This document shows, one piece after another, positions 1-10,363 of a DNA stretch of 64,000 bases. The translations under genes and the position numbers were made by a program. The stretch covers positions 248,001 through 312,000 of the forward strand of contig CAWATG010000011.1 in assembly GCA_963785035.1 (NCBI GenBank). Direction: 5' to 3'. The notes under the pieces are model-generated. The model searched no databases and was not told where the DNA came from. It saw only the letters and a list, made by a program, of their open reading frames with translations. Source of the stretch: CAWATG01 sp963785035 (GTDB lineage Bacteria; Actinomycetota; Acidimicrobiia; IMCC26256; CAWATG01). Position 1 is the stretch's first letter. Each line of letters starts with the position of its first letter.

Positions 1-35
1 ATGCACGGGCTCGGCGTGCGGTCGCCTAGCCTGGT

Positions 36-2433
36 ATGCCCCCCTCAGCGGAGACTCGTGTGTCGGTACGTCCTGATCCTCCAATTCGTCATCCAGAGCT
101 TGCCGGCGAGCAGAACTATGTCGATGCCGCCTACGCGCGTCTCGACGCGATGCGTCGATCGGCAGTTTCGGTTGCCGAGGCTTTCGACGAGGTGCGCCGA
201 GGAGGCACCCATCAGGCCCGCCTTGAACGCGACGTCGCCATCACGCATACGCAGCGTCGTCTGGCAGCGCTCGACATCGGCGACAGCGCACTGGTATTTG
301 GCAGGCTCGATCTCGACGGTGGAGACAGGTGTTATGTCGGACGACTCGGGGTCGACACCGAGGACCACACGCAGCTGGTCGTTGACTGGCGTGCGCCGAT
401 CGCAGAGCCGTTCTATCGAGCAACGGCGTTGCGGCGAATGGGTGTTGTACGCCGTCGGCATTTTCAAACTCGGGGTCGGCAGCTCCTCGGACTCGACGAT
501 GAGGTCTTCGACCAGGAGGCCACCTCGGCGGCCGGTCTCGAGTTAGTCGGTGAGGGTGCGCTCTTGGCGGCGCTGGACCGAGACCGCACTGGTCGCATGC
601 ACGACATCGTCGCCACGATCCAGGCCGAACAGGACGAGGCGATTCGGGCAGACCTGCAGGGGGTGCTCGTGGTCACGGGAGGGCCGGGCACAGGCAAGAC
701 GGCCGTCGCGTTACACCGTGCCGCGTACCTGCTCTACACGCACCGCAGGCAACTGGGCTCGCGGGGCGTGCTCCTGGTCGGTCCGAATTCGCTCTTCCTC
801 CGTTACATCGACGAAGTGCTGCCCTCGCTCGGCGAAGACGAGGTGCAACTCACGACGTTGCGTGGCCTCAAGCCAGGTTTTCGAGCGATGGGGACCGAGG
901 ACGAGACGGTGGCGGCGGTCAAGGGGGACGGGCGCATGGCGGCGGTCATCGCCAAAGCCGTCCGTGACCGCCAACGAGCACTGCCGCGTGACCTGGTGGT
1001 GGATCTCGACGGCCATCGGCTGCGTGTGACACGTCGCGATTCCGCGCGAGTCGTGTCCCGTGTCCGCTCAAAACGTGGGACACACAACGAGCGCAGGCCG
1101 ATTGTCGAGCGAATGCTGATCGACCATTTGGCCAACCAATATCGACGATCGTTGGTGCGGGCCTATCACCGATCGGCTCCGGATCGGCCCAACCCGACAA
1201 CACAACCGTTCACCGGGCTCGACCAGGTGCTGTCGAGCGCCGATGTGCCAGTCGCCGCCGCACTGGCGCGGGGGCTGCGCGTGTCGGAGGAATGGGAACG
1301 CGAGTTGACTCGTCGCATCCGCAGGCATGCCACGACGCGTGAGGCGCTCGAGAGGATCTGGCCGATCCTCAGTGGCGCAGAGCTGGTGCATGATCTGTTC
1401 TCGTTCGAGGGATTGATCCGTTCCGCAGCCGATCCCGTCCTGAGCCGGTCTCGAACAACAGGGGCTCTTCCGCGCCCGCTCGACCCATGTACGGCACGTC
1501 GTATGGACCGAGTCCGACCTCCCGCTGATTGACGAGGCCGACGCGATCTTGGGCTCGCCCGAAGCTGCACGGCCTGGCCAAACGCGTGGCGCTCGCCGTG
1601 CAGAACAACACGCACTCGACACGGCAGCACGTGTGGTCGACGAGTTGGGGCTCGCCGGGATCACCACCCCGAGCGAGCTTGCTGACCGTTACGGTGCGGC
1701 GGGAGGGGCCAGGGCCGGCGACGACGTCGACAGCGACCCGCGTCGTTTCGGGCACGTGCTCGTGGATGAAGCGCAGGACCTTTCGGCGATGCAGTGGCGC
1801 GTTCTGGCCCGTCGGTGCCCGTCGGGATCCATGACCATCGTCGGCGATTTCGGTCAAGCCAGCCGTCCTGGCGCCCTGTCCGGGTGGGACGAAGTGCTGA
1901 CGCACCTTCCAACGCGGGTTCCGGGTCACACGATCACGCTGAGCGTGAACTACCGCACACCCGAGGAGATCATGTCGGTGGCCAATCGCGTCCTGGCAGT
2001 GGCAGCGCCTGATGTGCGGCCTGCGCGAGCGGTTCGAAGCACGGGAACCCAGCCGGCGCTCGTCAAGGCCGACGTCGGGGCGTTGGTGGAGGTGACCGTA
2101 TCCGAGGTCCGAAGAACACGTCTTCAGACCGGAACGGTCACCGTTGTCGCACCGAGCGCATTACACGACCCACTGGTCGCCGAGTTGGCCGACCTCGGTG
2201 CGTCGGCGCACGGCCCCGAAGCGCTCGACGCAGCCGTGAGCGTGATCGACGCGGCCGACGCAAAGGGTCTGGAGTTCGACCACGTGATCGTGGTGGAGCC
2301 CGCCGCCCTGGTGGCACCCGACATGTTCGGACTGCGCGCGCTGTACGTCGCCCTCACGCGTGCGACGCAGACGCTGACGGTGGTACACGAGGGTCCGTTA
2401 CCTGCGTCACTGGTTTTGCACGACACCGGATAA
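36..2433 (+). CDS. HelD/HelR-like RNA polymerase recycling ATPase (frame break inside)
   Basis: Joined, this reads as a protein of about 798 residues of the HelD/HelR branch of superfamily 1 helicase-like ATPases, which in other bacteria remove stalled or rifampicin-bound RNA polymerase from DNA. The first segment shows a helical N-terminal arm and Walker A GGPGTGKT at residues 215-222. The second segment holds motif II DEAQDLS, motif III GDFGQ, the motif V region KGLEFDHV and motif VI ALTRATQTL. The frame changes between about 1443 and 1455: the first frame stops at 1530-1532, while the second frame reads EQQGLFRARSTHV well before its first ATG at 1549 and continues the family pattern. I read one gene with a base error rather than two genes. 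The ATG at 36 has no clear Shine-Dalgarno sequence. A UvrD-like DNA helicase is the alternative, but the spacing of the motifs around a large insertion fits HelD better. Confidence 0.8.
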
Positions 2434-2471
2434 CGCACCGCGTCGAGGTGTTGCACCAGTAACCTCCGGCC

Positions 2472-4298
2472 ATGACTGCAACCGAAGCCGATCTCACCGC
2501 CGCGGATATCTCCTGGGACCTCGAACCGTTGGTCAACGGCCAAGGTGAGCGTGGCATGGATGCGATGCTCGAGGCAGCCGCCGAATTTGCCACGAACCTT
2601 GGCGCGTACCGCGGGCGCATTGCGACGCTCAGCCCTTCAGGGCTCGCAGAGGTCATGACGGCGCTCGCCACCATCGAAGAGCTCGTGGGTCGAGCGTCGT
2701 CGTACGCCGCACTGCGTTACTCCATCGATACGGCCGACCCGGCCCTTGGCGCAGCGCTACAGCGCGTCGAGGAGCGGGCAACGGCGATCGGGAATCTCGT
2801 GCTCTTCTTCGACCTCGAATGGGCTGAGATCGACGACGCGTCCGTCGCGCGGTTGCTGGCCGACGATGAGCTTGCGTTCTGTCGCCACTATCTCGCCTCG
2901 GCTCGCCGGTATCGGCCGCACCTGCTCTCCGAAGCCGAGGAGCTCGTGCTCTCGGAGAAGTCGGTGACCGGGCGCAGCGCCTGGGCACGGCTCTTCGGGG
3001 AGCTCAACGCTGCCATTCGTGTCGAGCTCGACGGTGAGGATTCCAGCCTCGAAGAGGGACTGTCGCTGTTGGCGTCGCCGGATCGTTCCGTGCGCAAAGA
3101 CGCCGCAGACGCTGTTACGCGAGGCCTTGAACCCGGGCTGCGGACGCGGGCCTTCGTGTTCAATACGCTCCTCGCCGACAAAGCCCTCGACGACCGTCTT
3201 CGGTCGTATCCACACTGGCTGGCAAGCATGAACCTCGCGAACCAAGCGGGCGATGCGTCGGTGCAAGCGCTCGTCGACGCGGTCCGAGGCAACTACGACA
3301 TTCCCCAGCGGTGGTACGCGCTGAAGGCGAAGCTCCTAGGTCTCGACCGGCTCGCCGACTACGATCGATCTGCCGCCATCGCGCAGGACGACACAGCGAT
3401 CGGATGGGACGAAGCGCGGAAGCTGGTCCTCGACGCGTACGGTTCATTCTCCGACGAATTGGCCTCCATGGCGACGCGCTTCTTCGAGGAGAACTGGATC
3501 GATGCGCCCGTTCGTCCGAACAAGAGCGGCGGCGCCTTCTGCGCATACACAACGCCCTCCCAACATCCGTACCTCCTGCTGAACTGGACGTCTCGGCGGC
3601 GTGACGTCCTCACGCTCGCCCATGAGTTGGGACATGGCTTGCACGGGTACCTCGCGCGTGGGCAGGGCGTGTTCCACCAATCGACGCCGCTCACCCTGGC
3701 GGAGACTGCGTCGGTCTTTGGCGAGACCATCACCTTTGGACGCTTGCTCTCCCAGACAACCGATCCCGAAGCGCGCCTCGCGTTGGTTGCGGCGAACCTC
3801 GAGGATCAGATCGCGACGGTCTTCCGTCAGACTGCGATGAATCGCTTCGAGGCGCTGGTCCACAACGCGCGGCGGACCTCCGGCGAGCTGAGCGTCGCTG
3901 ATTTCGGCGATTTCTGGGTGGCGAGTCAGGCTGAGATGCTTGGCGACGCGGTCGAAATCACCGAGGGCTACCGCTCGTGGTGGTCGTACATCCCGCACTT
4001 CGTGAACGTGCCCGGCTATGTCTACGCATATGCGTACGGCCAGCTCTTGGCACTGTCGGTCTACCGGCGATACGAGCAGGAGGGGCCTGAATTCGTGGGG
4101 CGGTATCTGGAATTGCTCTCGCTCGGTGGTTCGCGATCCCCCGAGGACCTCGGCCGTGTCGTGGGCGTGAACCTTGACGATCCGACCTTTTGGGATGGGG
4201 GTTTGTCGATTGTCCGCGAGCGCCTCGAAATTGCAGAAGAAGCCGCAGCATCCGCGATGAGCGTCAGTGCACTCCCAACCGGTGATTCGGGACAGTGA
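2472..4298 (+). CDS. pepF: Oligoendopeptidase F-type M3 metallopeptidase
   Basis: This is a 608-residue cytoplasmic zinc metallopeptidase of family M3B, which cuts short peptides during peptide turnover. The zinc site is HELGH at residues 384-388, with the third ligand Glu411 in LAETASVFGE; this spacing is normal for the family. The length matches PepF proteins (about 600), and no signal peptide is visible. The ATG at 2472 follows the HelD stop by 38 bases. The 3' end overlaps the next gene through GTGA at 4295-4298, so the pepF, SDR and fumC genes are probably cotranscribed and partly translationally coupled. Confidence 0.92.
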   Translation: MTATEADLTAADISWDLEPLVNGQGERGMDAMLEAAAEFATNLGAYRGRIATLSPSGLAEVMTALATIEELVGRASSYAALRYSIDTADPALGAALQRVEERATAIGNLVLFFDLEWAEIDDASVARLLADDELAFCRHYLASARRYRPHLLSEAEELVLSEKSVTGRSAWARLFGELNAAIRVELDGEDSSLEEGLSLLASPDRSVRKDAADAVTRGLEPGLRTRAFVFNTLLADKALDDRLRSYPHWLASMNLANQAGDASVQALVDAVRGNYDIPQRWYALKAKLLGLDRLADYDRSAAIAQDDTAIGWDEARKLVLDAYGSFSDELASMATRFFEENWIDAPVRPNKSGGAFCAYTTPSQHPYLLLNWTSRRRDVLTLAHELGHGLHGYLARGQGVFHQSTPLTLAETASVFGETITFGRLLSQTTDPEARLALVAANLEDQIATVFRQTAMNRFEALVHNARRTSGELSVADFGDFWVASQAEMLGDAVEITEGYRSWWSYIPHFVNVPGYVYAYAYGQLLALSVYRRYEQEGPEFVGRYLELLSLGGSRSPEDLGRVVGVNLDDPTFWDGGLSIVRERLEIAEEAAASAMSVSALPTGDSGQ

Positions 4299-5140
4299 GC
4301 ATGCGAAAGCCTGCAGCGGCATTGTTGGCCGACAAGGTCGCTGTCATTACCGGTGGCGGCGGAGCTGTGGGCACCGCGATCGCCCGAACCTTCGCAGCGT
4401 ACGGCGCAGCGACGGTCATCGCCGAAGCCGATGAGTTCCGTGCCGCAGAGACGGTCACTGCGATCAGTGATCGTGGTGGGCGCGCGTTCGCGGTCGTGGC
4501 CGACGTCGGCGAGCCGGAGGACGTCGATGTGCTCGTGGACGCCACGCTGACCCGATTCGGCCATGTCGACATTCTCGTCAACACCGGCGGCCAGCCGCCG
4601 TCGAGCAGCGACGGCTTCCTCGCCGGAGATCATCACGAGTGGTATCAGCTCTACCGGTCGAATCTCGAGCCTTTCCTGTTGTGTACCCAGGCGTTTGCGT
4701 TCCCGATGGTCGAACACGGCGGCGGGAGCATCATCAATGTTGCCTTGGTGGGCCCCTTCAATGGCATCGGCCTCGATGCGGTGCATCGCGCATTCGAAGG
4801 TGGTGTGTTGAAGTTCTCCGAGAGCCTTGCGGTGGAGCTAGCACGCGACGGTGTGCGCGTGAACGCCATTGCCGGCGACGTCGTCGAGGCGAGCCACACG
4901 CCGTACTCGTTCCGTCTGGCTGCCCAGGAGCGGATCGCGCCCGAGGCAACTTCGTCGGTAGGGCGCTTCGCTACGCCCGCAGACGTTGCCGATGTCGCGC
5001 TGTTCCTTGCATCGGATCTGTCGGTGTCGGTGACGGGAGTGACGATGCGCGCGACGTGCGAGCTCTGGCCCCGCGGCCCCGACAGTGCCTCTTCGACCTC
5101 GTCGGATGGTGCTTCGATCGATACGACGTCGTTGTCGTAG
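4295..5140 (+). CDS. SDR-family protein with degenerate active site
   Basis: This is a Rossmann-fold short-chain dehydrogenase/reductase relative of about 280 residues. The nucleotide loop is altered to TGGGGAVG, and the usual NNAG is NTGG (LVNTGGQPP). Where a classical SDR has Ser and YxxxK, this protein reads INVALVG and then LDAVHRAFEGG, so the catalytic Ser, Tyr and Lys are all absent (His and Glu stand at the Tyr and Lys positions). The frame is intact, so the change is unlikely to come from an indel. It probably binds a dinucleotide or CoA ester without classical oxidoreductase chemistry; the substrate is unknown. The start is GTG 4295 (overlapping the pepF stop) or ATG 4301. The stop at 5138-5140 directly abuts the fumC ATG. 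Confidence 0.7.
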   Translation: MSMRKPAAALLADKVAVITGGGGAVGTAIARTFAAYGAATVIAEADEFRAAETVTAISDRGGRAFAVVADVGEPEDVDVLVDATLTRFGHVDILVNTGGQPPSSSDGFLAGDHHEWYQLYRSNLEPFLLCTQAFAFPMVEHGGGSIINVALVGPFNGIGLDAVHRAFEGGVLKFSESLAVELARDGVRVNAIAGDVVEASHTPYSFRLAAQERIAPEATSSVGRFATPADVADVALFLASDLSVSVTGVTMRATCELWPRGPDSASSTSSDGASIDTTSLS

Positions 5141-6538
5141 ATGGTGCCGTCCATGTCGTCGACGCGGACCGAGACGGACAGCTTCGGTTCGATCGACGTG
5201 CCCGCAGATCGGTATTGGGGCGCGCAGACCCAACGGTCCCTCGAACACTTCGCGATCGGTAACGACGTGATGCCGACGGGTGTGATCCACGCGCTTGCGG
5301 CGCTCAAGCGCGCGGCGGCGATCACGAGTTGCGCGCTCGGTCAACTTGACGCAGAACGATGCGCGCTGATTGTGACGGCCGCAGGGGAAGTCATGGAAGG
5401 AGGGCTCGCCGGCGAGTTCCCGCTTTCGGTGTGGCAGACCGGCAGCGGCACGCAGTCGAACATGAACGTGAACGAGGTCCTTGCCGGGCGAGCCAACGAG
5501 CTGGCCGGTCGGGCTCGTGGTGGCAAGGAACCCGTGCACCCGAACGACCACGTGAACCTCTCACAGTCCAGCAATGACGTCTTCCCCAGCGCTATGCACA
5601 TCGCGACCGCGACAGCGCTCACGAACGAACTGCTTCCTCCTCTCGCGGAACTCCGCGATGCATTGGCATCCAAAGCCGGGGAATGGTCCGACCTCCTCAA
5701 GATCGGTCGCACGCACCTGCAGGACGCGGTTCCGCTGACCCTGGGCCAGGAATTCGGCGGATACGTCGCGTTGCTCGACGCGGCGGAGCGACGCGTCGAG
5801 GCCGCCCGCGACGAACTGCTCGCACTCGCCATCGGAGCGACCGCCGTGGGAACAGGGCTCAATGCCCCGGAAGGATTCGGCGAGCTCGTCGCCGCAGAAC
5901 TGGCAGCGACGACCGGACTTCGGTTTCGCCAGGCTCCGAACCTGTTTGCCGCGCTCAGCTCCCATGGCGAGATGTTGCAGGCCAGCGCCGCGTTACGAAC
6001 GCTCGCAGCAGACCTTCTCAAGATCGCGAACGACATCCGCTGGCTCGGATCGGGCCCGCGTGCAGGGCTCGGTGAGTTGCGTCTCCCTGAGAATGAGCCA
6101 GGTTCGTCGATGATGCCGGGCAAGGTGAACCCCACGCAGTGCGAGGCGCTGATCATGGTCTGCGTACAAGTCATCGGCAACGATGCTGCTGTCGCGCATG
6201 CCGGAACGCTCGGGAACTTCGAGTTGAACGTGGCAAAGCCAGTGATCGTGGCGAACGTTCTGCACAGCATCGGGATTCTGGCCGGCTCGATGCGGTCGTT
6301 TCGTGAGTTCGCTGTACAGGGGTTGCTTGCCGATCGCGTGCGTATCGCCGAACTTGTCGAGCGGTCGCTGATGTTGGTGACAGCGTTGACACCACGCATC
6401 GGTTACGACAAGGCGGCAAGGATCGCCAAGGACGCTCACGATCGCGGGGTCACCTTGCGTGAGGCTGCCATTGCGTCTGGAGCCCTCAGCGCCGAGGACT
6501 TCGATCACGCCCTTTCGATCTGGCGCCCGACCGTCTGA
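5141..6538 (+). CDS. fumC: Fumarate hydratase class II
   Basis: This 465-residue enzyme catalyses reversible hydration of fumarate to malate in the TCA cycle. The lyase-1 superfamily signature GSSMMPGKVNP lies at residues 321-331 and carries the catalytic serine loop. GSGTQSNMNVNEV and HVNLSQSSNDVFPS are the other two conserved substrate-binding blocks, and THLQDAVPLTLGQEF is typical of fumarase rather than aspartase. The length is normal for an iron-free homotetrameric FumC. It starts with ATG immediately after the SDR stop codon, so it is likely the last gene of the pepF-SDR-fumC unit. Argininosuccinate lyase and aspartase are the alternatives and fit less well. Confidence 0.95.
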   Translation: MVPSMSSTRTETDSFGSIDVPADRYWGAQTQRSLEHFAIGNDVMPTGVIHALAALKRAAAITSCALGQLDAERCALIVTAAGEVMEGGLAGEFPLSVWQTGSGTQSNMNVNEVLAGRANELAGRARGGKEPVHPNDHVNLSQSSNDVFPSAMHIATATALTNELLPPLAELRDALASKAGEWSDLLKIGRTHLQDAVPLTLGQEFGGYVALLDAAERRVEAARDELLALAIGATAVGTGLNAPEGFGELVAAELAATTGLRFRQAPNLFAALSSHGEMLQASAALRTLAADLLKIANDIRWLGSGPRAGLGELRLPENEPGSSMMPGKVNPTQCEALIMVCVQVIGNDAAVAHAGTLGNFELNVAKPVIVANVLHSIGILAGSMRSFREFAVQGLLADRVRIAELVERSLMLVTALTPRIGYDKAARIAKDAHDRGVTLREAAIASGALSAEDFDHALSIWRPTV

Positions 6539-6599
6539 CGGGGGTTGGTTGCGGCACCACAAGGGAAGCGAGATGGCAGGCGGGCGGTAGCCTCTCGGG

Positions 6600-8279
6600 A
6601 TGGCCCCTCAATTCATCATTACGATGCGCGACCTTCGCAGGTTCTATCCACCGGACCGCGAGGTGCTTCGCGGCATCAACATTTCGATGTATCCCGGCGC
6701 GAAGATCGGCGTACTCGGCTCGAACGGCTCCGGGAAATCGTCGCTGTTGCGGATCATGGCGGGCGAGGACGACGGGTATCAGGGCGATGTGCGCGTGACG
6801 CCGGGCTTTACGGTCGGATACTTGGCGCAAGAGCCCAAGCTCAACGAGACCCTGGATGTCCTGGGTAATGTCACCGAGGGGCTCGGCGAAACGGCGGCGC
6901 TGATCACACGGTTCAACGAAGTCTGTGAAGCGATGGGCCAGCCAGACGCCGACTTCGACAAGTTGCTGTGCGAACAGGGTGCGCTGCAGGACAAGATCGA
7001 CGCCGCAGACGGCTGGGACTTGGAACGAACGCTGGACATCGCGATGGATGCGCTGCGTTGCCCGCCGGGAACTGCTTCGGTGGCAACGCTCTCGGGTGGT
7101 GAACGCCGTCGCGTCGCGCTGTGTCGCCTCCTGCTCTCCAAGCCCGACCTGTTGTTGCTCGACGAGCCAACCAACCATCTCGACGCCGAGTCGGTCGCGT
7201 GGCTGGAGCGGTTCCTACAGGAATACGCCGGGACAGTCGTCGCGGTCACGCACGACCGCTACTTCCTGGACAACGTCGCGGGTTGGATCCTGGAGCTCGA
7301 CCGCGGTGCAGGTATCCCCTGGGAGGGCAACTATTCGAGTTGGCTCGACCAGAAACAACAACGCCTTGCCGGTGAGGAGAAGGCCGATAAGTCGCGCCAG
7401 AGGACCCTTGCCCGGGAACTCGAGTGGATTCGCATGTCGCCGCGAGCTCGCCAGGCCAAAGGCAAGGCGCGTATCACTGCATATGAGGCACTCGTCGCGG
7501 AATCAGAGGCCGCAGAGACACGTGCGGACAAGCTGATCATGTCGATTCCGTGCAACACGCGCCTCGGTGACGTCGTGATCGAGGCTGACAACCTCGTCAA
7601 GGGATATGGCGACAGCCTTCTCATCGACCACTTTTCGTTCACGCTTCCCCGTGGTGGAATCGTCGGCGTGATCGGACCGAACGGCGCGGGGAAGACGACG
7701 TTGTTCCGCATGATCACCGGTCAGGAACAGCCAGACGCCGGAACGATCAAGATCGGCTCCACGGTTGAGCTGGCCTACGTGGACCAGTCCCGCGAAACCC
7801 TGGACCCGGATGCGACGGTCTACGAGGAGATCACCGGTGGCGTTGACCATCTCAAAGTCGGCAAGCGCGAGATTCACGGACGCGCCTATGTCGCGAGCTT
7901 CAATTTCACGGGCTCTGATCAACAGAAGAAGGTCGGTGACCTCTCAGGCGGTGAACGTAATCGTGTGCACCTCGCGAAGGTGCTCAAACACGGCGGCAAC
8001 GTCCTGCTCCTCGACGAGCCGACGAACGACCTCGACGTCGACACGCTGCGTGCGCTCGAGGATGCCTTGCTCGAGTTTCCCGGCTGCGCGGTCGTGATTT
8101 CGCACGACCGGTGGTTTCTCGATCGTGTCGCAACCCATGTACTCGCCTTCGAAGGTGACAGCGACGTCCGATGGTTCGAGGGCAACTTCTCCGACTACGA
8201 GGTCGATCGGCGTAAGCGTCTTGGCTCTGAAGCCGACCAGCCACACCGAATTCGATACAAGCCCTTGACGCACAGCTAG
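6600..8279 (+). CDS. ettA: Energy-dependent translational throttle protein EttA (ABC-F)
   Basis: This 559-residue soluble protein has two ABC domains and no membrane segments, as expected for the ABC-F family. EttA sits in the ribosomal E site and gates the first elongation step according to ATP/ADP ratio. The first domain has Walker A GSNGSGKS (from residue 40), signature LSGGE (164-168) and Walker B LLLLDEPTNHLD. A linker rich in Lys, Arg and Glu follows. The second domain has GPNGAGKT (from residue 359), signature LSGGE (from 448) and LLLDEPTNDLD. Overall similarity to EttA runs from the first residues (FYPPDREVLRGINISMYPG) to the end. The gene is preceded by a 61-base gap after fumC and followed two bases later by the methyltransferase start. 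Confidence 0.95.
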   Translation: MAPQFIITMRDLRRFYPPDREVLRGINISMYPGAKIGVLGSNGSGKSSLLRIMAGEDDGYQGDVRVTPGFTVGYLAQEPKLNETLDVLGNVTEGLGETAALITRFNEVCEAMGQPDADFDKLLCEQGALQDKIDAADGWDLERTLDIAMDALRCPPGTASVATLSGGERRRVALCRLLLSKPDLLLLDEPTNHLDAESVAWLERFLQEYAGTVVAVTHDRYFLDNVAGWILELDRGAGIPWEGNYSSWLDQKQQRLAGEEKADKSRQRTLARELEWIRMSPRARQAKGKARITAYEALVAESEAAETRADKLIMSIPCNTRLGDVVIEADNLVKGYGDSLLIDHFSFTLPRGGIVGVIGPNGAGKTTLFRMITGQEQPDAGTIKIGSTVELAYVDQSRETLDPDATVYEEITGGVDHLKVGKREIHGRAYVASFNFTGSDQQKKVGDLSGGERNRVHLAKVLKHGGNVLLLDEPTNDLDVDTLRALEDALLEFPGCAVVISHDRWFLDRVATHVLAFEGDSDVRWFEGNFSDYEVDRRKRLGSEADQPHRIRYKPLTHS

Positions 8280-8281
8280 CA

Positions 8282-9515
8282 ATGCCGGAGAACGCGGTGG
8301 ATGATCTGGAGCTCGTGCCGTCATCGGTGGTAGCCGGTGGTGATGCGCTCGCGCGCGACGGAGACGGACAGGTGGTCTTCATTCCGGGCGCGTTGCCTGG
8401 AGAGCGGGTACGGGTGCGTATCACGGAGTCGAAGCGCGGCTACAGACGCGCCCGACTCCTCGAAGTCCTCGAGGCATCGACAGCTACGTGTCGAGCCACC
8501 GTGTGTGCATGTGGCGAAGGGCTGTGGCGGTTGCCAGTTCCAGCACATCACGCTGGACGGCCAGCGTGGCATAAAGCGGGACATCGTCGTCGATTCGCTT
8601 CGTAGGATCGCGAAGATCGATGCAGAGGTCGCTGCGGCGATCGTCGGTGAGCCGATCGCGTTGCCCGGTGTGGACTACCGGACCTCGATCCGGCTGCTGC
8701 TCCATGAAGGCCGCCCGGCATTCCGTCGTGCCGGTCGTCATGATCCGGTGACGGTCGACTCCTGCCTGATTGCTCATCCTGGAATCGAGGTCTTGCTCGA
8801 CGCGACCCATGAGGCCGAATGGTTCTTCGGAAACGCCAAGGAGGTCGAGCTGCGCATCGGTGCGCGGACGGGGGAGCGGCTGGCTTGGTTTGAACCGACT
8901 CGCGGCGGCGTCATGCTTCCCGACGATGTCGTGGTCGTGGGCACCAAGGAACTCGAGCGCGGCACCGTTGCCGCGATCCACGAGGTCGTCGGCGGGCGGC
9001 GCTGGCGTATTTCGGCGGCGTCGTTCTTCCAAGCCCGACCTGACGGCGCAGAGGTGTTGGTCGACCTTGTCACCGAGGCCGTGTCCGAATATGGCGACGT
9101 CGTCGATTGCTACAGCGGCGTCGGGCTCTTCGCCGGCATGTTGGCGTTGGGCGGTGCTCGGGTTCGGGCGGTGGAAGGCGACATGAGCGCAGTTCGCGAC
9201 GCGCGCCATAACCTCGAGGACCTCGGCGATCGTGTCGAGGTCATTGCCGCCGATGTCCACACGTGGAAACCGGATCGACCAACCGGCGCCGTGGTGGCGG
9301 ACCCATCGCGACACGGTCTGGACACGCGGGGCGTCGCGACCGTCGAGGCATTGGATCCGAGCCGGATCGTGTTGATCAGTTGCGATGCGGCAGCGCTCGG
9401 GCGCGACGTCGGCTTGCTCGTGGCGGCTGGCTATCTCCTGCGTTCGGTCACTCCGGTCGACCTTTTTCCGCAGACCTTTCACGTGGAGACGGTCAGCGTT
9501 CTCGATCGTGCATGA
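8282..9515 (+). CDS. TRAM-domain RNA (uracil-5-)-methyltransferase with iron-sulfur cluster (frame break)
   Basis: This is a SAM-dependent m5U methyltransferase of the RlmC/RlmD/TrmA family, about 410 residues once the frame is mended. The N-terminal TRAM domain (ARDGDGQVVFIPGALPGERV) is in the first frame. Near 8480 the frame shifts to the one encoding PPCVHVAKGCGGCQFQHI, a Cys-x5-Cys-x2-Cys set that with Cys in DSCLIAHPG would bind a 4Fe-4S cluster. The SAM loop is VVDCYSGVGLFAG, the VVADPSRHGLD block follows, and the catalytic Cys is in VLISCDAA with the general base Glu in FHVETVSV. The family modifies 23S rRNA or tRNA; which target cannot be told. It begins two bases after ettA, so the two are likely cotranscribed. 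Confidence 0.85.
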
Positions 9516-9558
9516 TCGGGGTTGTACGGCCGGCGCCAGGGCCGAGACCTGATTTGTG

Positions 9559-9574
9559 ACAAGATTCGTCTTGT
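9559..9574. other. Perfect 6-bp hairpin with TTCG loop
   Basis: The arms ACAAGA and TCTTGT flank TTCG, 44 bases after the methyltransferase stop and 76 bases before the thioesterase start. A UUCG tetraloop stem could help end transcription, although only a short T-run follows. As DNA it is a 16-bp near-perfect palindrome of the size used by TetR-type repressors, so it could instead be an operator for the catabolic run that follows. The two options cannot be separated from sequence alone. Confidence 0.4.
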
Positions 9575-9649
9575 GTTTCACTGTGATGTAGAGGCACGGG
9601 AGCGTGTGCCGAGCGTCCATTCCCTGAACGCATCGAGAGGAGCCAGCCG

Positions 9650-10324
9650 GTGCTGGGAAGCGACACCGTGACCGGTGCGGATGATGCGAGCGGCGGGTGC
9701 CTTGGCGCCTCCGCGTCGGCCACAGCCCTGGCCGCGGCGGCGATGCGGCGATTGATCGAGGCGCACATGGCCTCGAGCGACGTTCCCGACGAGGTCATGC
9801 TCTCCGTCGCGGATGCCCTGGACAACGTCACCGGCATGCTTGCCCCGCACGTACCGGAGGTGGCGCGGCCGTGGGTGCCCAGCGGGGGAGGGATGGACCC
9901 GGCCGAGTTCTTCCCGCGTGACCCCGTCATCGGCGAGGAGAACCCGATTGCCGCACCGGTGCGCACGACCCTCAACGGCAACACGCTTTCGGGCGAGGTT
10001 ACCTTCGGAAGTGCCTATCAGGGCCCGCCGGGTTGTGTGCATGGAGCCGTGATCGCAGCAACATTCGATGAGCTGCTCGGTGCAGTGAACATGTGTACGG
10101 ACAACTCCGGGGTGACGGGCACCCTGACGATCCGGTTTCGAAACCTCACGCCGCTGCGGACGCCTCTGAAGGTGTCGGCGACCTACGTGCGGCGCGATGG
10201 GCGCAAGATCTATTCCGTCGGGAGTATCTCGAACGGTGATGTGGTGACGGCGGAGGCTGAGGGGATCTTTGTTGCCTTGGACCCGTTGGTTCGTCACGCT
10301 GTGATGAACGATACGAAGACATGA
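9650..10324 (+). CDS. Hotdog-fold (PaaI-like) acyl-CoA thioesterase
   Basis: This 224-residue protein has a hotdog domain in its C-terminal half. The block GPPGCVHGAVIAATFDELLG is the HGG-type helix of the PaaI/4HBT thioesterases, followed by TLTIRFRNLTPLRTPLKV, the central strand pair. It would hydrolyse an acyl-CoA; the substrate is unknown. The N-terminal 100 residues are helical and Ala-rich, longer than in minimal PaaI proteins. The start is GTG 9650, chosen because GAGAGGAG lies 9 bases upstream. It opens the catabolic block that continues with the thiolase-like gene at 10364. Confidence 0.8.
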   Translation: MLGSDTVTGADDASGGCLGASASATALAAAAMRRLIEAHMASSDVPDEVMLSVADALDNVTGMLAPHVPEVARPWVPSGGGMDPAEFFPRDPVIGEENPIAAPVRTTLNGNTLSGEVTFGSAYQGPPGCVHGAVIAATFDELLGAVNMCTDNSGVTGTLTIRFRNLTPLRTPLKVSATYVRRDGRKIYSVGSISNGDVVTAEAEGIFVALDPLVRHAVMNDTKT

Positions 10325-10363
10325 ACGCCATGTGCGGCGATCGCAACATCAACAGGAGGATCC

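Noticed and set aside
1440..2433. Separate second helicase gene starting at ATG 1549
   Set aside because: Its frame is open and family-like upstream of that ATG and it completes the motifs missing from the first part.
5341..6399. 352-codon open frame opposite fumC
   Set aside because: It has Ser/Arg/Pro-rich content typical of antisense frames in high-GC DNA and lies fully inside an intact, recognisable gene.
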